A DNA stretch of 37,047 nt from Defluviitaleaceae bacterium. GTDB lineage: Bacteria > Bacillota > Clostridia > Lachnospirales > WQUN01. The notes under the pieces are model-generated. The model saw only the letters and a program-made list of their open reading frames with translations. It searched no databases and had not been told where the DNA came from. Positions within the stretch are counted from its first letter, which is position 1. Each line of letters begins with the position of its first letter. Shown piece after piece: positions 13,475 to 21,004 of the stretch. The position numbers and the translations under genes are program-made. Location: positions 107-37,153 of the forward strand of contig WQSG01000029.1 of the NCBI GenBank assembly GCA_009788055.1, read 5' to 3'.

Positions 13475-15721
13475 ATGGATGTTTTTTCACGGTATGCGCC
13501 ATTTGTTCAGGATTTTATTTATCAGAACAAATGGGAGGAAATCCGCGGGATTCAGATTGCCGCGGCAGAAGCGATTTTTGACACGGATGATAATTTGCTT
13601 CTTTCGTCGGGAACGGCGTCCGGCAAAACGGAGGCGGCGTTTCTTCCTATTTTAACGGAGTTGTATAACGCGCCGTCACGCACGGTTGGGGTGCTGTATA
13701 TTTCGCCGTTGAAGGCTCTTATAAACGACCAGTTTAAGCGGCTGGAATTACTTTTGCTTGACTCAAACATCCCCGTGACTCGTTGGCACGGGGATTCTTC
13801 GCTTGCGAAAAAACAGGAGCTTATTAAGAATCCGAAAGGCATTTTGCAAATTACGCCCGAATCGCTGGAAAGTTTGGTTTCAAGCAAGCGGGGCGCGTGT
13901 ATTTCTATGTTTTCGGATTTGCGGTTTGTGATTATTGACGAGGTTCATTATTTTATGCGGGATGCGCGGGGGGTGCAGTTGCTTTGTGTGCTGGAGCGAA
14001 TGCAAAATCTAACGGGCGTTGTGCCGCGCAGAATCGGGCTTTCTGCCACGCTGGGCGATTTATCGCTGGCGCAAAATTGGCTTAACACGGGGACGGAACG
14101 CGCCTGTGCCGCGCCCGTTACGGAAGAAGGAAAAAAGCGGATTCGCTTGCACATTGAGCGGTTTGTGAACTTCGCAGACAAGCGCGACATAGAGCAAAAG
14201 AGTGGGGCAGGGGATATAATCGGGGCATCCATGAGGGCGGCGGGAAGCACCACGAACGTAGCAAATTACGGCGACCAAGGCGACCGCGAACACTTTGAAT
14301 ATCTGTTCAAGCAAACGCTGGACAAAAAAACAATCATCTTCACAAACAGCCGCGAAGAGACGGAGTTTATTCTCGCGAACCTTCGGGAAATCGCGCTGAA
14401 ACACAAAGCCCCCGATATCTACCGCGTACACCACGGGAATGTTTCCGCGCTTCTGCGGGAAACAACCGAGGACGAAATGAAAAACGACGACGAAAAAATT
14501 GTAACGGGCGCGACGGTTACGCTGGAACTTGGCATTGATATCGGCTCGTTAGACCAAGCGGTGCAGGTGGGCGCGCCAATGAACGTGGCAAGTTTTGCGC
14601 AACGCCTTGGACGGTGCGGGCGGCGCGGACAAATTCCGCAGTTGCTGTTCACATTTGTTGAAAGCATAAAAATCGACTCGTCCGACATTTTGGGGCCGAT
14701 TAACTGGGAATTTCTGCGCACCATTGCGATAGTCGAACTGTACACGCGGGAACATTGGTTGGAGCCTATTCCGCCTCGCCGTTTTCCGTACAATTTGTTG
14801 TATCACCAAACGCTTTCGCACCTTAAAAGCGCGGGCGAACTTTCCCCTGCGGCACTGGCGCAAGCGTTGCTTTCGCTGGGTTCTTTCCGTCACATTCCGC
14901 AGGACGATTACCGCGACCTGCTTTCTCATCTAGTCGAAATTTCCCAACTGGAACGCACCGAACGCGGCGGAATTATCATTGGTCGCGAGGGCGAAAAAAT
15001 TGTAAATTCGCACAAGTTTCTCACAGTTTTTATCGCGCCCGAGTATCTGCTTGTGAAGGACGAAAACCGCACGATAGGCACGGTGGACAAGGTTTATCCC
15101 GTTGGAATACGCTTTGCCCTTGCCGGCATGACTTGGGAAACCGTGGATGTAAACGAAAAAAGCAAGGTGATTTTTGTGAAGCGCGTGCCCGGAATTTCCG
15201 TCGTGGATTGGGACGTGGAGGGCGTAATTGACATCCATACCGTGTTGTCGCAAAAAATTCGCAGTGTGCTGGAAAGTGACGAAATGTATGCGTATCTTTC
15301 CCCCCGTTGCCGCGAACGCCTTGCAGAAATCCGTTACATTGCCCGCAACAGCGGAATTTCAACAAACTTGGTAACGCCGCTTTCCAACAAAAAATTCGCC
15401 GTTTTCCCATGGCTTGGAACGCGCCAGCTTTTTACCCTGCACTACGCGCTTTCACACGCAAAAATTCTGAACCGCATCCCGTGGATGACCAGCCCATACA
15501 TTGAAGTTCAATTCGGCGGCACGCCCGAAGAACTAACGGAAAAAATCCACGAACTAACGCGCTCCGATATAAATATGTACGACCTGCCCCTCCCCGACAA
15601 CGCACAGGTAAAGGGCAAGTACAACGAGTTTATTCCGCAAAAACTTTTGCGCAAACAATTCATTGAGGATTATTTGGATTGGGACGGTGTTACCACGGGT
15701 TCTTATCCTTCCCAGTTATGA
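13475..15721 (+). CDS. DEAD/DEAH-box helicase, Lhr-like superfamily 2
   Basis: 748 residues, ATG at 13475, 23 bases after the NifU stop. Walker A SSGTASGKTEAAF (GTASGKT at 46-52), LYISPLKALINDQF (motif Ia), TPESLESLV (Ib), IIDEVHYF (II, DEVH at 155-158), GLSATLG (III), TIIFTNSREETEF (IV), TVTLELGIDIG (V) and FAQRLGRCGRRG (VI, arginine fingers) are all present. 'SPLKAL...D' and the 'RxGRxGRRG' box are typical of Lhr-like helicases, which unwind nucleic acid with ATP. The C-terminal part lacks the large Lhr-core extension of E. coli (about 1500 residues) and the four-Cys cluster of the Lhr-associated DUF1998 type. The role is probably DNA repair or RNA processing. The 3' end overlaps convergent yebC by 19 bases. 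Confidence 0.85.
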   Translation: MDVFSRYAPFVQDFIYQNKWEEIRGIQIAAAEAIFDTDDNLLLSSGTASGKTEAAFLPILTELYNAPSRTVGVLYISPLKALINDQFKRLELLLLDSNIPVTRWHGDSSLAKKQELIKNPKGILQITPESLESLVSSKRGACISMFSDLRFVIIDEVHYFMRDARGVQLLCVLERMQNLTGVVPRRIGLSATLGDLSLAQNWLNTGTERACAAPVTEEGKKRIRLHIERFVNFADKRDIEQKSGAGDIIGASMRAAGSTTNVANYGDQGDREHFEYLFKQTLDKKTIIFTNSREETEFILANLREIALKHKAPDIYRVHHGNVSALLRETTEDEMKNDDEKIVTGATVTLELGIDIGSLDQAVQVGAPMNVASFAQRLGRCGRRGQIPQLLFTFVESIKIDSSDILGPINWEFLRTIAIVELYTREHWLEPIPPRRFPYNLLYHQTLSHLKSAGELSPAALAQALLSLGSFRHIPQDDYRDLLSHLVEISQLERTERGGIIIGREGEKIVNSHKFLTVFIAPEYLLVKDENRTIGTVDKVYPVGIRFALAGMTWETVDVNEKSKVIFVKRVPGISVVDWDVEGVIDIHTVLSQKIRSVLESDEMYAYLSPRCRERLAEIRYIARNSGISTNLVTPLSNKKFAVFPWLGTRQLFTLHYALSHAKILNRIPWMTSPYIEVQFGGTPEELTEKIHELTRSDINMYDLPLPDNAQVKGKYNEFIPQKLLRKQFIEDYLDWDGVTTGSYPSQL

Positions 15722-16428
15722 TACACGTTTTGAACGTCGTCCTCGTCGTCCAGCAAGTCCAGCATTTTGTTCATGTGCTTCAGGTCTTCGGGCGTGGAGA
15801 GGGTTGCGTATGTTTGGGGCAACATGGTTATTTCGGCAGAAACCATCGGGATTTCGGCGGCTTCAATTGCTTCGCGCACGGCAGAAAAATTTTCCGCCGA
15901 CGTAAGGATTTCATAGCCGCCATCTTGCGGAATAAAATCGTCTGCACCTGCGTCTGCAGTTAGAAGCATTAGTTCTTCTTCGTCTGCCGCGTCCGTTTCC
16001 ACCATAATCTGCCCCACCTCGTTGAACATAAACGAAACGCAACCGGGTGTCCCCATATTTCCGTTACCCTTTGTAAACGCATTGCGAACATTAGCCGCCG
16101 CACGGTTTCGGTTGTCGGTAAGCACATTCACGATTACCGCAACGCCGCCCGGCCCGTAGCCCTCATATGTTGCCGCCTCAAAATTGACTTGGTCAATGTC
16201 TCCGGCGGCTTTTTTTATGCTCCGCTCAATTGTATCATTCGGCATATTTTCGGCCTTGCATTTTGCAATCGTGTCCTTCAATTTCATATTGGATGTAGGG
16301 TCGCCGCCCCCCCCGTGCTTCACCGCCATCGCAATCTCGCGCCCAAGCCGCGTGAAAACACGCCCCTTCGCCGCGTCATTCTTGCCTTTTCTGTGCTTTA
16401 TATTTGCGAACTTTGAATGCCCTGCCAT
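15703..16428 (-). CDS. yebC: YebC/PmpR family protein
   Basis: 241 residues from the ATG at 16428 with AAGGAG upstream. The longer frame to 16479 translates a palindromic element and is rejected. The start MAGHSKFANIKHRKGKND is the family signature. KDTIAKCKAENMPNDTIERS, YEGYGPGGVAV, DNRNRAAANVRNAF and GNMGTPGCVSFMF follow in the expected order, at the usual length. YebC proteins were described as transcriptional regulators and more recently as translation factors that relieve stalling at proline-rich stretches. No ruvABC genes are adjacent. Confidence 0.93.
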   Translation of the reverse strand: MAGHSKFANIKHRKGKNDAAKGRVFTRLGREIAMAVKHGGGGDPTSNMKLKDTIAKCKAENMPNDTIERSIKKAAGDIDQVNFEAATYEGYGPGGVAVIVNVLTDNRNRAAANVRNAFTKGNGNMGTPGCVSFMFNEVGQIMVETDAADEEELMLLTADAGADDFIPQDGGYEILTSAENFSAVREAIEAAEIPMVSAEITMLPQTYATLSTPEDLKHMNKMLDLLDDEDDVQNVYHNWEG

Positions 16429-16443
16429 GATAACAACTCCTTT

Positions 16444-16503
16444 TAAGTTCTCGGAGGCGTTGCCCCCGAACCCCCACAAGGGGACGAGTCCCCTTGACCC
16501 CTA
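16444..16503. repeat. Palindromic element copy 5 (single arm)
   Basis: TCGGAGGC/GCCCCCGA (one mismatch), then ACCCC and CAAGGGGAC/GTCCCCTTG, ACCCCTATAATTT. It fills the gap between yebC and the methyltransferase, ends in that gene's stop codon, and has the same two-hairpin order as copies 1-4 and 6. Confidence 0.78.
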
Positions 16504-17190
16504 TAATTTGGATGCTTCTTGATGATACACCGTGGTTACAATTTCGCGATGCACAAACCCGTTGATGTTTTCTTCCTCGAAAACGGCATTTACTTCCGTC
16601 ATGTGCGCTTCAAACAACGGGTCGGATGGAAGCGGGTCGTATGAATGCGAAGTCATGTATGTTATCCATTTTTCGCGGCTGTATTTAATCGGGTTCGGAA
16701 ATTCGCGAATGGTCGGGTTTTTGAAAAACTCCACCGTTGAATCTTTGCTTAAATTAATACTTGTTCCGCCCGGCGTATTATTGTAGACCGCAACCACGAT
16801 TGCGCCCGCCTTGCCTATTCGGCGGCATTCCTGTGCAAATGCCGCCGCGTCAAACCAGTGCAACGCCTGCGCAACAGTAATCACGTCAATACTATTATCC
16901 GCCAGCGTCGTTTCTTCTGCCGCGGCAGAAATAATTTTCACATTCGCAAATTCTTCCGAAAGCGGCAAAAGCTGTTCCCGCATATCGTCATTCGGCTCAA
17001 CCGCAAAAACATCCGCGCCCCGTTTTGCAAGCTCCCTTGTGAAAATCCCCGTGCCAGCACCAACATCCGCAAAAACCGCACCCTTCGACCCAAGCCCCAA
17101 AACATACTCCACCGCCGCAACGGGATACCCCGGCCGCGAAGCCGCATACGCCCTAGCCTTCCCACTAAAAAGTTCTGTGTTTATTTTTAT
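16501..17190 (-). CDS. Class I SAM-dependent methyltransferase
   Basis: 229 residues if read from an ATA at 17190, or 203 from the first conventional codon, a GTG at 17112. The stretch between reads LFSGKARAYAASRPGYP, the N-terminal hallmark of a large methyltransferase group ('F...A..Y...RP.YP'), so it belongs to the protein. There is no ATG, GTG or TTG in frame between the stop at 17201 and 17112. AGAGGTG precedes the ATA by a few bases. SAM-binding motif I is FADVGAGTGIFTREL, followed by VFAVEPNDDM and the Methyltransf_11 feature ITVAQALHWF. The substrate is unknown and probably a small molecule. Its stop TAG lies at the edge of palindromic element copy 5. Confidence 0.8.
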   Translation of the reverse strand: MKINTELFSGKARAYAASRPGYPVAAVEYVLGLGSKGAVFADVGAGTGIFTRELAKRGADVFAVEPNDDMREQLLPLSEEFANVKIISAAAEETTLADNSIDVITVAQALHWFDAAAFAQECRRIGKAGAIVVAVYNNTPGGTSINLSKDSTVEFFKNPTIREFPNPIKYSREKWITYMTSHSYDPLPSDPLFEAHMTEVNAVFEEENINGFVHREIVTTVYHQEASKL

Positions 17191-17205
17191 GCACCTCTTT
17201 TTTTA

Positions 17206-17394
17206 AGACCTCGGGGGTTTCACCCCCGAACCCCCACGAACTTTTTTGAAAAAAAGTTCGACAAAAAACTTTAACTCAAAATCGCGCATACGCGCGATTT
17301 TGGAATTGCGATATAGTTTATCGCTAGTCCAAATTTAAAGTTTTGATGAAACTTTTTCAAAAGTTTCCGGGGTTCGGGGCGGAGCCCCGAGGTT
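17206..17394. repeat. Palindromic element copy 6 (full length, two arms)
   Basis: Left arm TCGGGGGT/ACCCCCGA, then CGAACT/AGTTCG. The centre has AAATCGCGCATACGCGCGATTT and GCGATATAGTTTATCGC. Right arm GAAACT/AGTTTC, then TCGGGGC-GGA-GCCCCGA. The right arm encodes the C-terminus of the SCIFF maturase. Confidence 0.82.
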
Positions 17395-18720
17395 TTCCAT
17401 CCTCTCCGCAAAAATATACAACGCGCACTCAATGCGCTTGCGCATAAGTTCGCAAGAGATTTTGTCGGGTTTGAAAATGGAATTGTTTGCGTAATGGGCA
17501 GTGGCTAAACAGCCGCCGCTACAGTAGAATTTTGCCCAGCATTTTTCGCATTCGGGTTTGGTGAAAACGTGGCAGTCTGCGAAGTGTTGGGTTGCTTCAA
17601 CTTCGCGGATGCCGTCGTGAAGGTTACCGATAAGGAATTTTTCATCGCCAACGAACTGATGGCACGGATAAAGTTTGCCCGATGGCGTAACGGAAAGATA
17701 TTCCGACCCAGCCCCGCAACCCGTAACGCGTTTTGCAATGCACGGTCCGCCTGTTATATCCATTTCAAAATGGAAAAAGAATACGCCGCGCCCGTCCTGT
17801 TCAAGGGCGAGAAGCCCGTCCGCAAGTTTTTCGTATTCTGCAAAAAGCGCGGGCAAATCATCTTCTCGGATGGCATAGTCCTTGTCGGGCGGCGCGACAA
17901 CAGGCTCTACAGAAATATTTTTGAATCCCAAATCCGCAAGGTGAAGCACATCTGCGGCAAAGTCCAAATTGTAGCGCGTGTACGTGCCGCGAACATAGTA
18001 ATTAAGCTCCGCGCGGGACTCTGCCAAGGCTTTAATTTTCGGTAAAATTTTTTCGTAGCTGGACGCACTTTCACTGCCGTGGAACTTGCGCATACGGTCA
18101 TTTGCATCTTTGCGCCCGTCCAACGACAGCACAACATTGTCGAAATTTTTGTTTATGTATTCGTTATTTTCCGGCGACAAAAGTGTGCCGTTGGTTGTTA
18201 GCGTAAAACGGAATTTCTTTCCCGCTTCTGTTTCGCGGCTTCTGCCATGGGCGACAATTTCCTTCACAACATCGAAGTTTAACATCGGCTCTCCGCCGAA
18301 AAAATCGACCTCAAGATTGCGGCGCGTTCCTGAATTTTCAATCAAAAAATCAAGAGCCTTTTTGCCCACCTCCAGCGGCATGAGTCCCCTGTCGCTGTAG
18401 TCGCCCTGCCCCGCAAAACAATACGCGCAACGCAAATTGCAATCGTGGGCAATATGCAGGCACAGTGCTTTCACAACGGGTTTGCGGTTTTGCAAATGCG
18501 CAAAAACCTCGCCTTTTTTCTCGGGCGCGAAAAGCAAACCCGCTTCAATTAATGCGCGGATTTCTTCGCGAACTCCCTCGGGTGCGTGGGTTGTGTCAAG
18601 CTTTTCGGGGTCGGATAGATTTTTCAGGACGTCAAAAGCGGCGCAGTCCACATGGTGTAACGCGCCGCTGTTTACGTCAAGCACCATGTTTCGCCCGCTG
18701 ATGCTGAAACAGTGAATCAT
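17335..18720 (-). CDS. scfB: SCIFF radical-SAM peptide maturase (ranthipeptide thioether-forming, CteB type)
   Basis: 461 residues, ATG at 18720, 10 bases downstream of the SCIFF precursor. The N-terminal part (MIHCFSISGRNMVLDVNSG, residues 1-80) is the precursor-recognition region found in this family. The radical SAM CxxxCxxC is CNLRCAYC (C94, C98, C101), followed by DFFGGEPMLNFD and TLTTNGTLL. The C-terminal SPASM/auxiliary cluster region is seen as GPCIAKRVTGCGAG, LYPCHQF, CEKCWAKFYCSGGC. Characterised homologues form a Cys-Thr thioether in SCIFF. The last about 20 residues after ERMENLGAPPRTPETF are encoded by palindromic element copy 6 and are not family sequence, so the original stop has been displaced. 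Confidence 0.93.
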   Translation of the reverse strand: MIHCFSISGRNMVLDVNSGALHHVDCAAFDVLKNLSDPEKLDTTHAPEGVREEIRALIEAGLLFAPEKKGEVFAHLQNRKPVVKALCLHIAHDCNLRCAYCFAGQGDYSDRGLMPLEVGKKALDFLIENSGTRRNLEVDFFGGEPMLNFDVVKEIVAHGRSRETEAGKKFRFTLTTNGTLLSPENNEYINKNFDNVVLSLDGRKDANDRMRKFHGSESASSYEKILPKIKALAESRAELNYYVRGTYTRYNLDFAADVLHLADLGFKNISVEPVVAPPDKDYAIREDDLPALFAEYEKLADGLLALEQDGRGVFFFHFEMDITGGPCIAKRVTGCGAGSEYLSVTPSGKLYPCHQFVGDEKFLIGNLHDGIREVEATQHFADCHVFTKPECEKCWAKFYCSGGCLATAHYANNSIFKPDKISCELMRKRIECALYIFAERMENLGAPPRTPETFEKVSSKL

Positions 18721-18730
18721 TTTTACTATT

Positions 18731-18946
18731 TTACGCGCTTGCGCGTGAGGTTCTTCTTATGCGGCTGTTAATCGGGTTTTCACGCAGGGGTGAAGATTGC
18801 AAAACGTCTGCCTGTTCGCAGCTTTGGTTGGCAACCGTGCATGAGGTTTTGCAAGCCGATTGGCAGGAGGTTTGACATTCGCCGCAACCTATTCCATGCT
18901 CTTTTTCCGTGCTTATTCCGTGGAAAATTGTTTTTATGTGTTGCAT
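18731..18946 (-). CDS. scfA: SCIFF (six cysteines in forty-five residues) peptide precursor with extended C-terminus
   Basis: 71 residues, ATG at 18946 with AAAGGA 8 bases upstream. MQHIKTIFHG starts the leader, and the core CGECQTSCQSACKTSC (21-36) plus ANQSC (C43) gives the six conserved cysteines (21, 24, 28, 32, 36, 43). This peptide is nearly universal in Clostridia and is matured by the adjacent radical-SAM enzyme to a ranthipeptide whose role is still debated, with quorum or metabolic signalling suggested. Ordinary SCIFF peptides end within a few residues of the last Cys. This one continues for about 26 residues (QADVLQSSPLRENPINSRI...), rich in Ser and Arg. The gene sits between the DHH phosphoesterase and the maturase on one strand. 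Confidence 0.95.
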   Translation of the reverse strand: MQHIKTIFHGISTEKEHGIGCGECQTSCQSACKTSCTVANQSCEQADVLQSSPLRENPINSRIRRTSRASA

Positions 18947-18968
18947 GATATCATTCCTTTTATTAGAT

Positions 18969-19874
18969 TTACTGCAATTTTTCTACAAGCTCACCGATTA
19001 CGCGGTCGGCATTGTCGTAAGGCACTTGGCAGGTTCCCACTTGTTTGTGACCGCCGCCGCTGTACCCGAGAAGAACAGAGCCGACATCCACTGTGGCGGT
19101 GCGGTTGAGAACGCTGTAGCCGCAAGCGATAGAGCAGTTTTCTTTATTTTTGCCGTCAACAATCCACATAGAGATGTTTTGCTCGGGGTACAGGCTGTAT
19201 ATAAGGAAGCGATTGCCCGCATTGATAGGCTCGATGCCGCGCAGGTCTGTAACAATCACGTTTCCTTTTATTTGCGTTTGACGTTTAAGCATTTCTTTAA
19301 AAAGCTCGGTTTGCTCGTTATAAAGTTCAACGCGCTCTTTTACGTCGGGGTTGGAAAGGATTTCTGAAATGTGTTTTGTGCGGCACATATCAATCAATTC
19401 TTCCATAAGGCTGTAATTGCTTATTCTAAAGTCGCGGAAACGCCCAAGACCCGTGCGCGGGTCTGTAAGGAAGCCCAGCAAAACCCATTCTTTGGGGTTT
19501 AAAATATCATCGGCGGTTAGTTTACCTGCGTCAACTTTGTCAACTTGTTCAAGCATATCATCGAATTTTGTGAGGTCGTAACGGTCTTTAAAATATTCGT
19601 AAATTACACGCGCCGCACTGTCCATTTTTCTCAGCGAACCAACAAAGCCTTCGGGTTTGCCGATTCTTTCCCATTCGCTTGTATGGTGGTCGAACCACAT
19701 TCCGCAACCTGCTACATAGGGTACGTTTGCGAGGATATCATTCGCGGTAACGCGAACATGACCATCTTGCAAATCTTTCGGGTGGACAAAACGCCACTTT
19801 CCGATAAGACCTATTTCGCGCAGAAGCACGGCACACGCCAAACCGTCAAAGTCTGACCTTGTAAGTAAATCCAT
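18969..19874 (-). CDS. DHH-family phosphoesterase (exopolyphosphatase-like)
   Basis: 301 residues from the ATG at 19874 (GGAGGG 6 bases upstream; the TTG just before is less well spaced). RSDFDGLACAVLL (6-18) gives the first metal Asp pair, FDHH (61-64) is the signature, and the C-terminal GYSGGGHKQVGTCQV is a DHHA1-like substrate loop. DHH enzymes hydrolyse phosphodiester or phosphoanhydride bonds with Mn2+. This subgroup is related to exopolyphosphatase and NrnA, but its substrate cannot be read from sequence. It is 22 bases upstream of the SCIFF gene on the same strand and may share its transcript. It is distinct from the NrnA domain at 6.3-8.2 kb, which has GGHIGPDGD instead. Confidence 0.82.
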   Translation of the reverse strand: MDLLTRSDFDGLACAVLLREIGLIGKWRFVHPKDLQDGHVRVTANDILANVPYVAGCGMWFDHHTSEWERIGKPEGFVGSLRKMDSAARVIYEYFKDRYDLTKFDDMLEQVDKVDAGKLTADDILNPKEWVLLGFLTDPRTGLGRFRDFRISNYSLMEELIDMCRTKHISEILSNPDVKERVELYNEQTELFKEMLKRQTQIKGNVIVTDLRGIEPINAGNRFLIYSLYPEQNISMWIVDGKNKENCSIACGYSVLNRTATVDVGSVLLGYSGGGHKQVGTCQVPYDNADRVIGELVEKLQ

Positions 19875-19935
19875 CAATATCCCTCCGATTTATAGCCCGG
19901 CGTATGCCGGAAGCTTTCCTTTGATTTTTTTGAAC

Positions 19936-20757
19936 TTATTTATAAATCCCAACACGTACCAGCCCGTATTTTGAAAGTTCATTTTTGGGGTCAAGTTGCA
20001 AAGACCTTTCAAAGGCGGCCTTTGCCGGCTGGTATTGCATTTTATTAAAATGCCTAACGCCCTTGTTATAATACATTTTAGCACGAAAAACTTTATTTTG
20101 CCACTGTGCAGAAATATGCGCCGCGCCAAGTGCGCAAACCACCATAGCGGTGATGATAAGCGGGACACTCATGATTGCGAAGCCCGCAAAAACCAGCACA
20201 AACCCAATTATTCCCACAGCAGGGTTAATTCCTACAGAGTCTGCCGTCATTTTGGAATGCGTTTTGATATTTTGGGAGTAATTGTCTAAATCGTTCGGCT
20301 CGCGGTTTTGTTGCATTTCATCGTAATTTTGGGGGCGCGGGCGCGAAGGTGGCACGGGGACATCTTTCTTTAGTATTTTATACTCCGAAATTTGCCCTTT
20401 GTACAGCTTAAACAGTATGCTTATCACGGATTTGAGGTTTTGCCCCTTAGCCGAGCATACTTTTTTTGATACCTTCAATAGATAATACCGCTGTTCTTCG
20501 TAACTGTCCAGTGGGGAAATTACAATTCTGTTATCATCGGAGCGATACGAGATTTCCGTACGCATAACATAGCCGTCCGTATCGGTTACTTCCATGGACT
20601 TCTCGTTTACGGAAGTTTCGTCCAGCGGGATATTGAACCTGATAAACCAATAAACCGTGTCAATATCGCCAATGCCTGATAAATCTATCTTGATTTTGCC
20701 CTGCAATTTAGGGTCGGAGACGGCTACGCGAATCTTTGGGTCACTTTTGATTAGCAT
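19936..20757 (-). CDS. Membrane protein with Ig-like N-domain and C-terminal TPR; function unknown
   Basis: 273 residues from the ATG at 20757 (AGGAG 8 bases upstream). An extension to 20895 would translate the MITE-like repeat and is rejected. Residues 1-120 look like an all-beta Ig-like domain of the Big_5/SbsA type (SVNEKSMEVTDTDGYVM ... RIVISPLDSYEEQRYYLLKV). A Pro-rich linker PVPPSRPRP (134-142) and a charged stretch follow, then two adjacent hydrophobic segments (178-200 and 201-215) forming a membrane hairpin. The end has one TPR unit (YNKGVRHFNKMQYQPAKAAF, 230-249, then LDPKNE). With no signal peptide and a hairpin, both ends are probably cytoplasmic. It lies downstream of the ATPase/TPR pair on the same strand, past the repeat element, so a functional link is possible but unproven. 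Confidence 0.65.
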   Translation of the reverse strand: MLIKSDPKIRVAVSDPKLQGKIKIDLSGIGDIDTVYWFIRFNIPLDETSVNEKSMEVTDTDGYVMRTEISYRSDDNRIVISPLDSYEEQRYYLLKVSKKVCSAKGQNLKSVISILFKLYKGQISEYKILKKDVPVPPSRPRPQNYDEMQQNREPNDLDNYSQNIKTHSKMTADSVGINPAVGIIGFVLVFAGFAIMSVPLIITAMVVCALGAAHISAQWQNKVFRAKMYYNKGVRHFNKMQYQPAKAAFERSLQLDPKNELSKYGLVRVGIYK

Positions 20758-20840
20758 ATCTCGCACTCCTCGCGTTTTGGTTATGTAAAACCATAATACA
20801 TTATTTGGCTGAATTGTACAATACATAACCAAGAAAATAC

Positions 20841-21004
20841 TAGGGCGTGTTGCCACAAACGCAAATGCACGGATTTTGTGGAAAATTTTTGTCACTTGAG
20901 GCGGTTTTGACGACGCTTGCCAGCGGCAAGCGAGGAAAAATCAACGAAAAGTGGCGAAAATTTGACCAAAAGACGGGCGTTTGCGTTTGTGGCAACACGC
21001 CCTA
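20841..21004. mobile_element. MITE-like element with 25-bp perfect terminal inverted repeats
   Basis: TAGGGCGTGTTGCCACAAAC (20841-20860, continuing GCAAA) is matched inverted at 20980-21004, ending GGCAACACGCCCTA. The total is about 164 bases with no coding capacity for a transposase. The outer TA is consistent with a TA target, as used by IS630/Tc1-type elements. The interior holds a small hairpin CTTGCCAGCGGCAAG. Its right end supplies the stop codon of the TPR gene. Confidence 0.8.

Noticed and set aside
5231..17394. CRISPR array or riboswitch for the repeated hairpins
   Set aside because: Copies are kilobases apart, inverted and inside coding frames, with no regular spacers. They also lie between genes of unrelated function.
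20758..20895. N-terminal extension of the Ig/TPR protein
   Set aside because: The added residues (HKIRAFAFVATRPS) are translation of the inverted-repeat element, and a good ribosome binding site precedes the ATG at 20757.
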